This document shows positions 22,321 through 34,100 of a stretch of 64,000 nucleotides of DNA, in pieces; position 1 is the first letter of the stretch; every line of letters starts with the position of its first letter. This stretch comes from Limnephilus marmoratus (Eukaryota > Arthropoda > Insecta > Trichoptera > Limnephilidae): assembly GCA_917880885.1 (NCBI GenBank), contig OU862913.1, positions 30,513,286 to 30,577,285 on the forward strand, in the 5' to 3' direction. The notes beneath the pieces were generated by a model, which saw nothing but the letters and a program-made list of their open reading frames with translations, searched no databases and was not told the origin of the DNA. The translations under genes were made by a program, and so were the position numbers.

Positions 22321-22700
22321 GTGAATACCGCACAAGAATCTCAACTGCTCCCGTCTGGAGCCAGTGACACCATGGAATCCCCAATTGGGGTATGTTGTGA
22401 GGCTGAAGGTAGTGGGGAGGGGAAGGAGGTGGGGAAGAGGAAGGTTGGGAAGTACCTGGCGATTCAGATCTGGACACCAAACACGGCCAAAGCCATTTTC
22501 AAGCAACGTTTCAATTTTGAATGGTAGTCTTACTTACACCAGGGCGATATTGATAGTATCTTCCACTCTGGAACGTGCCGCAAATATACTATTTATTATT
22601 TTAAATGAATTAATTGTGAAATAACACAAATTAATCAAATAAAATTTGAGACCTGCGGTTTGCGAGTCAAGGGTCTCACTCCTGGACTATGTAGGCCGTA
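22321..22700 (-). repeat. tRNA-derived SINE, near-full-length copy
   Basis: Minus-strand copy: a decayed tRNA-like head near 22640-22700 (TTTGCGAGTCAAGG reversed), the body with CTGGAACGTGCCGCAAATAT, and the 3' part CTCCCGTCTGGAGCCAGTG next to an A/T-rich tail. Confidence 0.75.
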
Positions 22701-23826
22701 TATTGTAATTTATTTTTAAATTATTGTTTATTTTTGTTCATAACTTTTTTTTATAAAATACACCAAAACAACAATAAAACATATTTTAATTACTTCAATA
22801 CAACTAGAGACAATGCTTTTGAAAAATTGTCACGCGTAAAGTAATTACCTAGGTACAGAACATTTTTTTAAATGAAAAACTTGTTAGATTTCTTAAATAT
22901 GATAATATAATCCATTATAAAAATTACGTTCTACTAAAAAAACATTTAAAAAAAATAATATAACTGTATGAAAAAACATATTACATGAGTACCTAATATA
23001 TTTCTGAAATTTTTAGAAAACCCTGTATAGATATCATTACATTACAACTGATTATGCTTTCGGAACGCAAAAGACAAATACATAATGACGTAGCAAATAT
23101 TTTATTTATTAAAGAAAAAACTACATAAATGTGTATTAAAATACGTAATAATATCAACCTTGTAATAAACACAAAAACAATTAACACAAAATTAATAACG
23201 ATATTATAAAAGCAATTCGTAAATCAATCTTCAATTTTAAAAAAGCGCGCGAATAGCCGCTAAATATTACTCGTATAATATAATGTCTGTTCTTCTAAAA
23301 CAACTAACAGTCCACAGCGAGCGCTTGACTCTGGCTACCTATGTAGATAGAATACAACATAACATACCGGCAAACATATAACATATCGCAAAAGATTCAA
23401 TCTGACATAGCAATGTCATGCGATAATAGATTTTGAGGAATTTAACCATTGAGTTCAATATCGCAAAGCATTGATAAACGACTTGGAGTTTGAATGATAT
23501 TGTATGACGAGAACATCCGGCAACGTCGCATGCCGTGATGGTTATAGATGCGATAAAAAGTGTACCCAGTTGATGTTCTAAGTATTGATGAATATTTACT
23601 GATAAAAAACGCATTCCGGAGCATTAACGGTCCACGTAAAAATGTCATTTATTCACTCAAAAATTTTTTTTACACCGTTCGACTCGTCTCATCGAGTTTG
23701 ATATGATGGACTTAAAAAAAAAAAAACGATGAGCCACTAAGTGCCCAAATGAGCCAGTAAGTCGAAATGATCAAGAAGTTCCGGTAATTAAAGGACGCTT
23801 TGAGCCACTAAATGCCGTAACATAAA

Positions 23827-23830
<4 letters not shown>
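22701..23830. other. no gene seen
   Basis: AT-rich with scattered A and T runs. No family signature is evident in either strand. The short open frames overlap one another and have no conserved motifs. Confidence 0.55.
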
Positions 23831-23866
<36 letters not shown>

Positions 23867-24272
23867 GAACAATTTTCTCGGTTTACCCGCGTAACGTAGT
23901 CCTTAAAAGGACTTTTTAACTCCTGACGTTTCGGACAGATCACACTGTCCATCTTCAGAGGCCTTATGTCTTGAGTTTTTGTCTCAAACTGATAGCTTTC
24001 GCATGTCTGTTCAATCCAAGAGCTAAAACTTAAGTGAGTGCAAGTCACTAAAGACTACAGTGACTTGCACTCACTTAAGTTTTAGCTTTTGGATTGAACA
24101 GACATGCGAAAGCTATCAGTTTGAGACAAAAACTCAAGACATAAGGCCTCTGAAGATGGACAGTGTGATCTGTCCGAAACGTCAGGAGTTAAAAAGTCCT
24201 TTTAAGGACTACGTTACGCGGGTAAACCGAGAAAATTGTTCTACATCTTACACCCGTGAAAACCTTAATCAT

Positions 24273-24323
<51 letters not shown>
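23831..24323. repeat. long near-perfect palindrome flanked by (AT)n
   Basis: Two arms of about 188 bases (23862-24049 and 24059-24246) are near-perfect reverse complements around a 9-base centre, bounded on both sides by TA-repeat tracts (about 23830-23862 and 24276-24323). Both strands therefore encode nearly the same 62-residue frame beginning MTCTHLSFS, which is a by-product of the symmetry. Each arm includes a CTGAAGA-stem-GAAAC hammerhead-like hairpin (23928-23958 minus, 24150-24180 plus). Such head-to-head repeat units recall tandem or inverted Penelope-like or retrozyme-type repeats, but no such ORF is present. Confidence 0.9.
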
Positions 24324-24329
<6 letters not shown>

Positions 24330-24666
24330 TATATTTTTATTTAATTGAAACACATAACAAAGGTTACAATTTTACAATATAATATATACATCAATATTTC
24401 AATCACTCTTCTAATAAAGCAGCTGCTTGTGTTTAGGAGAGAACAACTAAAAAAAATTACATTTGTTTAAATTAAAACAAAAAAATATTAGTAATTTAAC
24501 AAAAAATATTAGTGATTTTATGAGTAAATACAGATATAAGTAATAAAAATATAGGTTAGTTAATAAATTATTATTGATAAGGCAAAAACATATTTCTAAA
24601 TATGCAATACATATTTCTAAATATATATAATACAATAAGAAATTTAGGAGGTGGTACTAGAATATT

Positions 24667-27620
24667 TTAATAATTTTTTTTTTTATATTTTTCGTAGCTT
24701 TCTTCCGATCGTATATCAAGGGGTAATTTTTTAAATAATTTTAAACCCTTTAATGTATAGTGATGCTGTGCTGTTGTGGTTCGCACTAGTGGCACGGTAA
24801 ATCCTCCAACAGATATTATTCTTTTGCTTATCTTTAATTGTGGTAAATTATTTTTACTAAAGAAATCTTTACGTATTTGTAATAGTGCAATTTTGTCATA
24901 AATTTTTGTAAGTGGGGGAACCGGGAAATCTTGAAAAACATTTATAGTTAGATAGTAATAGGGCTTTTTTAGGATGATTTTAATTAATATTTTTTTAATT
25001 GTTTCCAATGGGAGAAGGGTTGCTTTGTATGCACACCCCCAAGCCACGACTCCATATTGTATTACAGAGTGCGCAAGTGCATAATAAATATCTTTTAGTA
25101 TTTTTAATGATACAGTATTTCTTAATCTAAAAAATATATAGATCAGTTTTCTCATTCTGTCTACTGTGGAATTTATTTGACTTTTCCATTTGATGTTATT
25201 ATCGATAATTATTCCAAGATATTTTATTTCTGCTTTTCTACTAATGTATATACAGTTTGAGTTACAGGGTGCGATTATAAGGAGGCAATTTCTTTCGTGA
25301 ATTTTTATGCTTAGATTTTTATTTGAGATATTCCCTGTTAGACTATAAGGTATAAAATGGGTTTTCTCGACATTTAGTGTCGATAAGTTTTCGTCAAACC
25401 ATACTTTTACGATATTTATTGCATTATTAGCTAATATTTCGACCTCATTCCAAGAATTTCCTTCAATAGTTATCACTGTGTCATCTGCGTAAGATATAAT
25501 GTTTCCAATGATTGGGAGTTCAAAAAGTTCATTAACATTAATATGAATATTAAATGAATATTAAAGGTCCTAAAACAGTTCCTCGTGGAATTCCAAAATC
25601 TATATTTTCTATTTCACTTAGTTCGTTGTTTACTTTTACCTGTTGAGTTCTTTGATAGAGATAGCTTTTTAACCATGATTTAGCTTTGCCAGTTATTCCT
25701 ATATTATTTAGTTTATTAATTAATTTTGAATGTGAGACACTATCAAACGGGGGTCAATCAATGAATATACTTAAGCATTTTTTGCCTCTATCTAATGTTT
25801 TGTAAATAAGCTTAGTTAATTCTGCAATTGCGTCTTGTGCGCTAAGTTTATATCTGAAACCGTATTGACTAGGGTTACGATTTTTGGTTATCTGTTTAAT
25901 CAGTAATTTGTTTTTTTATTACTTTTTCGTGTATTTTTGCAATGTTGGATAATAAGGATATTGGGCGGTAATTGTTTACTTCTTTTGAATCTCCGGATTT
26001 ATATACTGGGATTATAATGGCTTTTTTGTAGTTTGACGGGAATATTCCATATTTAGTGCTTACGTTAATTATATGCGTAATCGGTTTGGTTAGGAAATTG
26101 CAGTATTCTTTCAAAATTTCTGTAGTTATGCCGTCGTATCCTGGCGCACTACCATTTTTAAGTGATTGTATTATGTTTTCAATATTTTTTTCTGTAGTCG
26201 GTTTAAAAATTGAAAGATTGTTATTTGTTATTTTATCTTCATGAGTATCATCAGGTTGATAATTTTGATCAATTTTATATGAAAGTTTTTGACCGACGGT
26301 AGCGAAAAATTTGTTGAAAATATTTGCGCACATGTTTGGTTCACGGATAGCATTTATATTATTTCCATTATTGTTTATGACATTTATTGTAGACTTATTT
26401 TTATTCATTATTTCGTTTATAGTGTTCCATGTTTTTTAGGGTTTTCCTTTGTGAGGATTATTTTCTCCCTGTAATATTTCTCTTTTGTGTCTTTGATAAT
26501 TTTAATGAGCTTGTTCCGGAATATTTTGTATTCGTTTTTTACTTGACTATTGGTAGGGTTTTTTTGTATGTATGAAGAGTTTTTCTTTTTTCCGGATAGA
26601 TATGAGTAATCCTTGCGTAATCCATGGTTTGATTTTCTTTAATTTAGAACTAGGTTAATTATTTATAAATGTTGTACAGTCTGCGATATGAGCATTTAAA
26701 GTTTCTTCAAAGAAGTTTGCGCACATGTCTGGGTTTTGGCAATTTAGTATTGAGGACCAAGATTCGTTACGTAATTTATTAATTAATTTTAAGTTGTTTA
26801 GTTTGGAAATTATGTTAATATTTTTTCTAGAGTCATTTAATCCTGAGTTTTTATTTAGATCAAAAATAAAAATATTTTTATGGTGATCTGTTATATCATT
26901 TTCCATATAATAGATTTAAATTTTTCTGTGTGTTTAGTATTGCTCCATATGTGATTCAGGCATGATGGCGATTGGTTTGCAAATTCTCTTGTTAAATTAT
27001 TTACATATGATATAAAGTTCATTTCATTTATAGCATTTATATAATCTATTTTATTTTTACCGTGGTTATTTGGACCAATATTAATATTTAAATCATCTAT
27101 TACGATACAATTTAGATGGTTTTTGTTACATAGTATTTTTTTTTTAAATTCTTCTATAAATATACATAGGTAAATCAGAGCTGTGTGTTCGATATATTGC
27201 GATTATATTGAATGGCATATTATTCAAAACAAAATTAAATGACAAACAGTTTGCGTTGCATATGTGTATTTCGGTAATATTGATGTCAGTAAATTTTTCT
27301 TTAGCGTATACTACAATTCCACTATTTTTATTAATCTGATAATTTGTATTGTAATTTTTGTAGTTTGGGATGATTGGTATATTTATGTTTGCATGTATGT
27401 GCGCCTCGGATAGTATTATGAAATCTGGTTGTGAACATAATGTATTTAGGGATACCAGAAATTCATCCATGTTTCTATTTATACTTCTTATGTTTAGGTG
27501 TAAGATTGTTAGTCTATTTATTGTATTGTTATAGATCTTATTGCATTCACTGGCTGATTCAAATACGTATTCTTCTATATTTAGATTAATATCAATTTCA
27601 CTTAAGTTAAAATTTTCCAT
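24667..27620 (-). pseudogene. LINE ORF2: endonuclease plus reverse transcriptase
   Basis: Reading 5' to 3' on the minus strand: RLTILHLNIRSINRNMDEFL (start of an APE-type endonuclease, 27144-27620); a DDLNIN box near 27080-27110 and SCLNHIWSN near 26950 (endonuclease C-terminus); MCANIFNKFFATVGQKL, PGYDGITTEILK and NYRPISLLSNIAKI (RT motifs, 25896-26408); GIPRGTVLGPLIF near 25560-25600; catalytic YADD at 25480-25491; and KYLGIIIDNNIKWKSQI to the stop at 24667. At least three frameshifts or stops disrupt the frame, one from a short duplication near 25540-25560. No 5' ORF1 with zinc knuckles was recognised. It resembles Jockey/CR1/Daphne-type LINEs; the clade is not settled. Confidence 0.88.
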
Positions 27621-27890
27621 TGCATTTATTTAGGTGTGATAAAATATGTATGTATATATAATTCTACGAGTAAATGAATAAGTAATAATGCTCATAATTT
27701 GTGTTACGGTATTCTTGCTCGATTTCAGTTCATATCTGGAATTGTAGGTGATTTTTTCTATAAGATTTATTTTATGTTTAGATAATACTCGGAGACATAG
27801 TGAGTGTTTGTTTAATTGGCAGCAAACATTAATTTGATTCGTTCTTCTTTTGATAAGGATTTCAAAATAAAATAGCGTATTTATGAATAT

Positions 27891-28205
27891 ATCAATAGTA
27901 CAAGTGAACATATACTGTAGAGATTTATTGCATATATAATATTGGCAGCGTGATACATATATCAATAATACATACAATTTCAATAGGACCATAGTACATA
28001 GTACATACATACATATATCAATAGTACAAGTGAACATATACTGTAGAGATTTATTGCATATAGAATATTGGCAGCGTGATACATATATCAATAGTACATA
28101 CAATTTGAATAGTACAATAGTACATACATAGACATATCAATAGTACAAGTGAACATATAATGTAGAGATTTATTGCATATAGAATATTGGCAGCGTGATA
28201 CATGG
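27891..28205. repeat. tandem repeat of 119-126 bp, three copies, in the LINE leader
   Basis: The word ATCAATAGTACAAGTGAACA starts at 27891, 28017 and 28136, each followed by ATTGCATATA and ATATTGGCAGCGTGATACAT. The third copy ends partway. It lies just upstream of the LINE coding region, where some LINEs carry promoter monomers. Confidence 0.88.
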
Positions 28206-28210
28206 GTAAG

Positions 28211-30267
28211 TAATGTATATAATAATAATTTTGAAATAATATGTCTATAATTAGACTTTAGTAGTCTGTAATTTACTAGCCTTCTGTACACGCAACTGTG
28301 TATTAATATTGTATAATCTATTTTCTGGTAAAAATATAGAAATGTAGAATGTTGATGTAATGTGATGTAAAAAGAAACATAAAAATGTAGTATGTAGAAA
28401 TGTGTTATCATGAAGAAAATATTCAGGTTTTTTATCATCAATATACAGAATGATTTAAATTTTTTAGTTTTAAATATATATATATATATATACTGATTTT
28501 ATAGTATGTAGAATGATAAAATGAATTATTATTTTTTATATCTTGTGGATATTCCGAAATACATACGTAAATGTAAGACATTGAGAACAGACATGAGATA
28601 TTTTTACAGACATCTTTAAAATATATAACAATATTCCAATTTTTGTTGCTTTCTTAAGCATTTCTTAAGCATTGCTCTTGCAAGTATTTTTTTGTAATAT
28701 TGACAGTTAGTTTGATTATGGACATTTTTATAAAAAAAATTAGTATAATTTTTTAATATATCTTAGGATTTTCAGTTTTAATAGTAAGTATACTTGTTTT
28801 ATAAAATGCAGATTGATAAGAAACATCATGTTTTTTTAAAGCATATGTCATAGCATTTCTAATTTTGTTAGCTTTTAAATTTTTGATTGTGCAAGTACAT
28901 ACATAATATATTGACAATAATAAACATGAGTCACTATGTAAACTATACCTTGAATCCAAATTAGTATTCAATTTTCTGTTGTGCGAATGCCAGCATTTTT
29001 TTATATATTTATAATGTATTAATATTGATCATGTTAACAATATAACACACATTAATGTATCCATACATGAATAACTTATCCAAGTTTCAAACCATTCCGC
29101 TAGACGCGTTGAATTTCACATGTATTTTTAGTAACTTTTAACTAACTTTGGTTACGTTTTACGTACTTTTATAATATTATGGAATTTAACCATGTTCAGT
29201 CGAATGTTTGTTGACATCCACATATCCGAATGAACATGTTGTTGAGATTTTAACATTTGAATCATACAATAATTTTTATACCATTTCTTTTAATGAAATG
29301 TAATTGTTTATAACAATATGATTATTTTTATCCATATCCTATCAAGCGTACATGTCCCTCGCCTGATAGAATGTGTTGATGAAATATTTTTTATCTATAA
29401 ATTACTCCTTAAGTGTTTACAAAGGTATTAGCAAATACATATCAAGTTCATTTATAAAAACCAAGTACCTATAGAAATTATATAAACTACACTTGTAAAC
29501 AATTGATGAGATATTATTACTCTAAAAAATGATAGATTAAGGATTTCTTATCTCATGTTCATAAAAAACGAATATTTTGTACATTTTATAATATCTACTA
29601 CTTTCCAAATCTGAAATATTTGATTAGTTTAAGATCAAACATTCTAAACCTGTATTGTATAATAAATAGTTTTAGCCATGTACTTTATCATATTTCAGTA
29701 ATAGAGTATTTACTTTATATAAATAATAAGCTGTAGTTATTCTAACACTGTTACATTATCGCAACATAATGTCTTATATTGACCACACACTCAATATAAC
29801 ACATATTTATTACATATTTCCATTCCTAAATAAAAAAATTTAGAACATTACGCACTTTGCGATGAAAAAATAACATGTACTTCTAACCACTCCGCTGTAC
29901 GCGTCGAAGTTAAAAACTATACTCTAAAATTTTATATAACTCTTAAATACAAGTATTACATGTACCTAATTTTAAAATTTACTAAGTTTTCCATTATGTT
30001 AAAATGTTTCGTTTTTTAAATTTTTTTCAAACGCGTGCAACCAGATATTCCTTGATGTCCACATCTGATTGAACGGGTTAAATTTTTTTTTATCATATGA
30101 TAATGATTCGTTCCAAATGCTTAAGGAAACATGATAATGTTATTATTAACTAAATTCATTTTTAATTATTATTAATTCATGACATAATAGTTCTAAAAGG
30201 TGAATTATATACCTGCCATTGACTAAGGCATACCATGTCTAAATGTTTAAAAAAATACATAACATCT
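28211..30267. other. no gene seen; diverged direct repeat
   Basis: Very AT-rich. Two diverged direct copies of about 200 bases are visible at roughly 29070-29250 and 29880-30090. They share a CCAxTCCGCTxxACGCGT block and a TTGATGTCCACATCTGATTG-like block. No ORF of interest was seen. Confidence 0.5.
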
Positions 30268-30410
30268 CCAATAACATCACGTTTCCCCACCTCCTTCCCC
30301 TCCCCACTACCTTCAGCCTCACAACATACCCAAATTTGGGGATGCCATAGTCTCAATGGCTCCAGACGGGAGCAGTTGAGATTCTTGTGTGGTATTCACT
30401 GTAAAAAAAA
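30268..30410 (+). repeat. tRNA-derived SINE, 3' part only
   Basis: It matches the SINE body end: TTTCCCCACCTCCTTCCCCT, GGGGATGCCATAGTC, CTCCAGACGGGAGCAGTTGA and an A-rich tail. Confidence 0.75.
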
Positions 30411-30960
30411 AAATACAAAAAAACATAAAATAATTTAACCCAAGTTTCATGAACACAACCATATATTTTTTGATATTATGTAAAAAGTTTACAACCTTAT
30501 ATTGTTTAAGCCGGGCGGCACTTTTAAAGGGGGCGGCAAATTTTCACAATAAATAATAATATTAACTTGGAAAAATTTAAACCATTACCAATCATTATTT
30601 GAAAATGTTCTATGATGCTTTCGTTTACGAATCCAACTATTTTTTTATTATTTATTAAAAAAAATGTAATTATGTTATTTAAGCTGCAAATTTAGCAATT
30701 CGTAGGAAAACGGCACGCATATTATGAGAATAATTCTAATTAATGCTGATAGCTCGTAAACAGATTTACTCTTTATTAAAACCAGAGTTGCGTTCAGAAT
30801 GTTTCACTTGTTTTGTATTTCTATTATTTGATTGTAAAATATGATCTTTTGTTAGAAGAAACCATTCAAAGGGAAGTGATATAAATAAACATAAATGTCG
30901 TTTCTTCGTAAAAAAACTTTGTAACACAAGTGTTTTACTTATAAATTAATAGAAATGAAT
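30411..30960 (-). other. 3' flank of gene B
   Basis: No ORF. Bases 30850-30975 match 57975-58105 closely (shared CATTCAAAGGGAAGTGATAT-like and ATAAACATAAATGTCGTTTC words). The latter is therefore probably a stray fragment of a zinc-finger gene 3' region. Confidence 0.45.
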
Positions 30961-31117
30961 TAAACCTTTCAACTTATTATAAACATTTGAATTTTTAGAC
31001 GCCCCTGTGTAAAACATGAATAGTCGCTGTCAGGACAAGAAAAAGGTTTTTTCCACCGCTGTGCAATCATGTGAACTTTTAGATGTCCCTTTGTAGAACA
31101 TGAATAGTTGCAGGGGC
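30961..31117 (-). pseudogene. decayed distal fingers of gene B
   Basis: Past the gene B stop, about one and a half finger-coding units remain but have lost PFSCxxC through a deletion and shifted frame (ACTATTCATGTTCTAC is still recognisable). The stop of gene B arises from this deletion. Confidence 0.65.
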
Positions 31118-34100
31118 TTATTTTTCTCCATTGTGGGTGAACATGTGATTTTTAAGCTGTCTCTTTGTAGAACCTGAATAGTCGCAGACGGAACAGGAAA
31201 AAGGTTTTTCTCCACTGTGGGTGGACAAGTGAACTTTAAGATTACTTTTTGTAGAACATGAATAGTTGCAGTCGTGGCATGAAAATGGTTTTGCTCCAGT
31301 GTGGGTAAACGTGTGAATTTTTAGTTTAGTCTTTGTATAACATGAATAGTTGCAGTCGGGGCAAGAAAAAGGTTTTTTTCCACTGTGTGTAAACATATGA
31401 ATTTTAAGTTGGTTCTTTGTAGAACATAAATATTTGCAGTCGGGGCAAGAAAAAGGTTTGACTCCACTGTGGATAAACGTGTGAATTTTTAGTTTACTCT
31501 TTGTAGAACATGAATAGTTGCAGTCGTGGCATGAAAAAGGTTTTTCTCCTCTATGGGTAAACATGTGAATTTTAAGTTGGTTCTTTGTAGAACATAAATA
31601 GTTGCAGTCGGGGCAAGAAAAAGGTTTTTTTCCACTGTGTGTAAACATATGAATTTTTAGCTGTCTCTTTGTAGAACCTGAATAGTCGCAGACGGAACAT
31701 GAAAAAGGTTTTTCTCCACCGTGGGTAAGCATGTGAGATTTTAGTTGTCTCTTTGTAGAACCTGAATAATCGCAGACGGAACAGGAAAAAGGTTTTACTC
31801 CACTGTGGGTAGACATGTGACCTTTAAGATTACTTTTTGTCGAAGATGAATAGTTGCAGTCGGGGCATGAAAAAGGTTTTACTCCGCTGTGGGTTAACAT
31901 GTGAATTATAAGATAACTCTTTGTGGAACATGAATAGTCACAGTAGAGACAAGAAAAAAGTTTTTCTCCACCGTGGGTAAGCATGTGAGATTTAAGTAGT
32001 CTGTTTGTAGAACCTGAATAGTCGCAGACGGAACAGGAAAAAGGTTTTACTCCACTGTGGGTAGACATGTGAACTTTAAGATTACTTTTTGTCGAAGATG
32101 AATACTTGCAGTCGGGGCATGAAAAAGGTTTTACTCCGCTGTGGGAAAACATGTGAATTTTTAGACACCCTTTTGTAGAACATGAATAGTCGCAGTCGTG
32201 GCATGAAAAAGGTTTTTCTCCACTGTGTGTAAACATGTGAGTTTTAAGATTACTTTTTGTGGAAGATGAATAGTTACATCCGGGGCATAAAAAAGGTTTT
32301 ACTCTGCTGTGGGAAAGCATGTGAATTTTTAGACACCCCTTTGTAGAACATGAATACTCGCAGTCGTGGCACGAAAAAGGTTTTTCTCCACTGTGTGCAA
32401 ACATGTGAATTTTAAGATTACTTTTTGAGGAAGATGAATAGTTGCAGTCGGGGCATGAAAAAGGTTTCACTCCGCTGTGGGTAAACATATGAGTTTTTAG
32501 ACAACTTTGTGAAGAACATGAATAGTCACAGTCGAGACAAGAAAAAGGTTTTTCTCCACCGTGGGTAAGCATGTGAGATTTAAGTAGTCTATTTGTAGAA
32601 CCTGAATAGTCGCAGACGGAACAGGAAAAAGGTTTTTCTCCACTGTGTGTAAACATGTGAATTTTAAGATTACTTTCTGAGGAAGATGAATAGTTGCAGT
32701 CGGGGCATGAAAAAGGTTTCACTCCGCTGTGGGTGAACATATGAGTTTTTAGACAACTTTGTGAAGAACATGAATAGTTGCAGTCGGGACACGAAAAAGG
32801 TTTTTCTCTCGTATGGGTGTGCATGTGGATTTCTGACGCTGACATACGAGTGCAGGAATATTCACAATGAGGACAAGAGTACTGTTCCTCTCCAGAATGC
32901 TTCTTCAGGAATCCTTCTGAAAAATATTAAGCACAAAGCCTATTAAGATATAGTGTAAGTAGGGACCGTAAAATAACATAAAACTCGGAGGATAATGAAA
33001 TGTTAACGTAAACCAGGGGTGGTAAAACTTAGGCCTGCGAGCACTTCTGGTGCTTATTTGCAGAACAAAGCTTTTAATTTGAATAACACAACCAGCTGAA
33101 AAATAGACATTAACTTTTCCACATGTAACGATTATGTAAGCTCGTGGAATAATTTATAAGTTAGATCCTGCCGTTTGTTGTAAACGAAAGTACAAAATCA
33201 AAAAGGAATTAACGGGAAATTATTTTCGCATTCTGAAGAGCGATGCTGTATATTTTGTGGATACGGAATCAATTCCATACGTAATCGCCTGTCTAATTTT
33301 TTTCTTTGTGATTGTGTACGGCTTGCAATTGCTTTTTCTTTGGGCTGTCAGCTGTCGCCGATTTCAACTAGTTTGAAACAAGAAACGCATAGATGTAGAA
33401 AAGTATAGATGATTAAAATATTCACGTGACAAAAAATTATAAAGGAAATATTGAAGTGACAGCATAAAGTAGAAAAAAGCTATTAAAATTACAAATATAA
33501 AGAAAAAATAATATCACATGTACATGTTTACAAGATATTTTTACAGTACTTTGAAACTAAAAAAAGTACAACTTTAAACGTATATTATTTATTATTTATT
33601 TATCCTGGGTTTTTACAGGTTGTTCACACACATGTGAGAACAACCCAGTTATAAAAACTCAGTTAATTATACAAATAAGATTAAGTAAAGATTTACATAC
33701 AATCAATTATCCAAATAAACAATGATTAGTTTTGGAACACGCAACTCTGTCCTAGGTCCGCAGCTCGCGAGTTAATCAAATCACTGCGGGGTAAGACACA
33801 AAACAGTAGTCAAAAGTTACTAATTCATTCCTCAATGCCAGCCCTTAATCCGTCCGTGCGGTTCATCTATTCCTTCACGCGCCAAGCCGTCAATTTCATT
33901 ACATAGCTAGTCAAAAACTTTCGACTTTCAATCCGACATCAGCTAGAAAAGTGAGAAGCTAAAATGATGCACTTATTATCGGTTTTTTTGGTACGTACGA
34001 AAGATATCGGAATACAGTAGATATAATGTGTAAATTTGCAGATATTATTTATTTATTTATTTATTTATTTATCTATATAAGGTATGTTTACATTACATTA

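Larger units (their letters stand above)
24330..28210 (-). mobile_element. near-full-length non-LTR retrotransposon
   Basis: The order on the minus strand is: tandem-repeat leader (28210-27630), endonuclease, RT, C-terminal region, then a 3' UTR reaching an AT-repeat tail near 24323. The coding part (27620-24667) is broken by a few frameshifts. All expected blocks are present in one orientation and order, so the copy is long and fairly young compared with the other LINE pieces in this window. Confidence 0.85.

Noticed and set aside
24060..24326. Small protein beginning MTCTHLSFS encoded on both strands
   Set aside because: The identical frames on opposite strands follow from the palindrome, and the C-terminal IYIYIY run is a TA microsatellite.
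27886..28210. CRISPR-like array
   Set aside because: Units of 119-126 bp are adjacent without unique spacers of uniform size. The context is a LINE leader in an animal genome.
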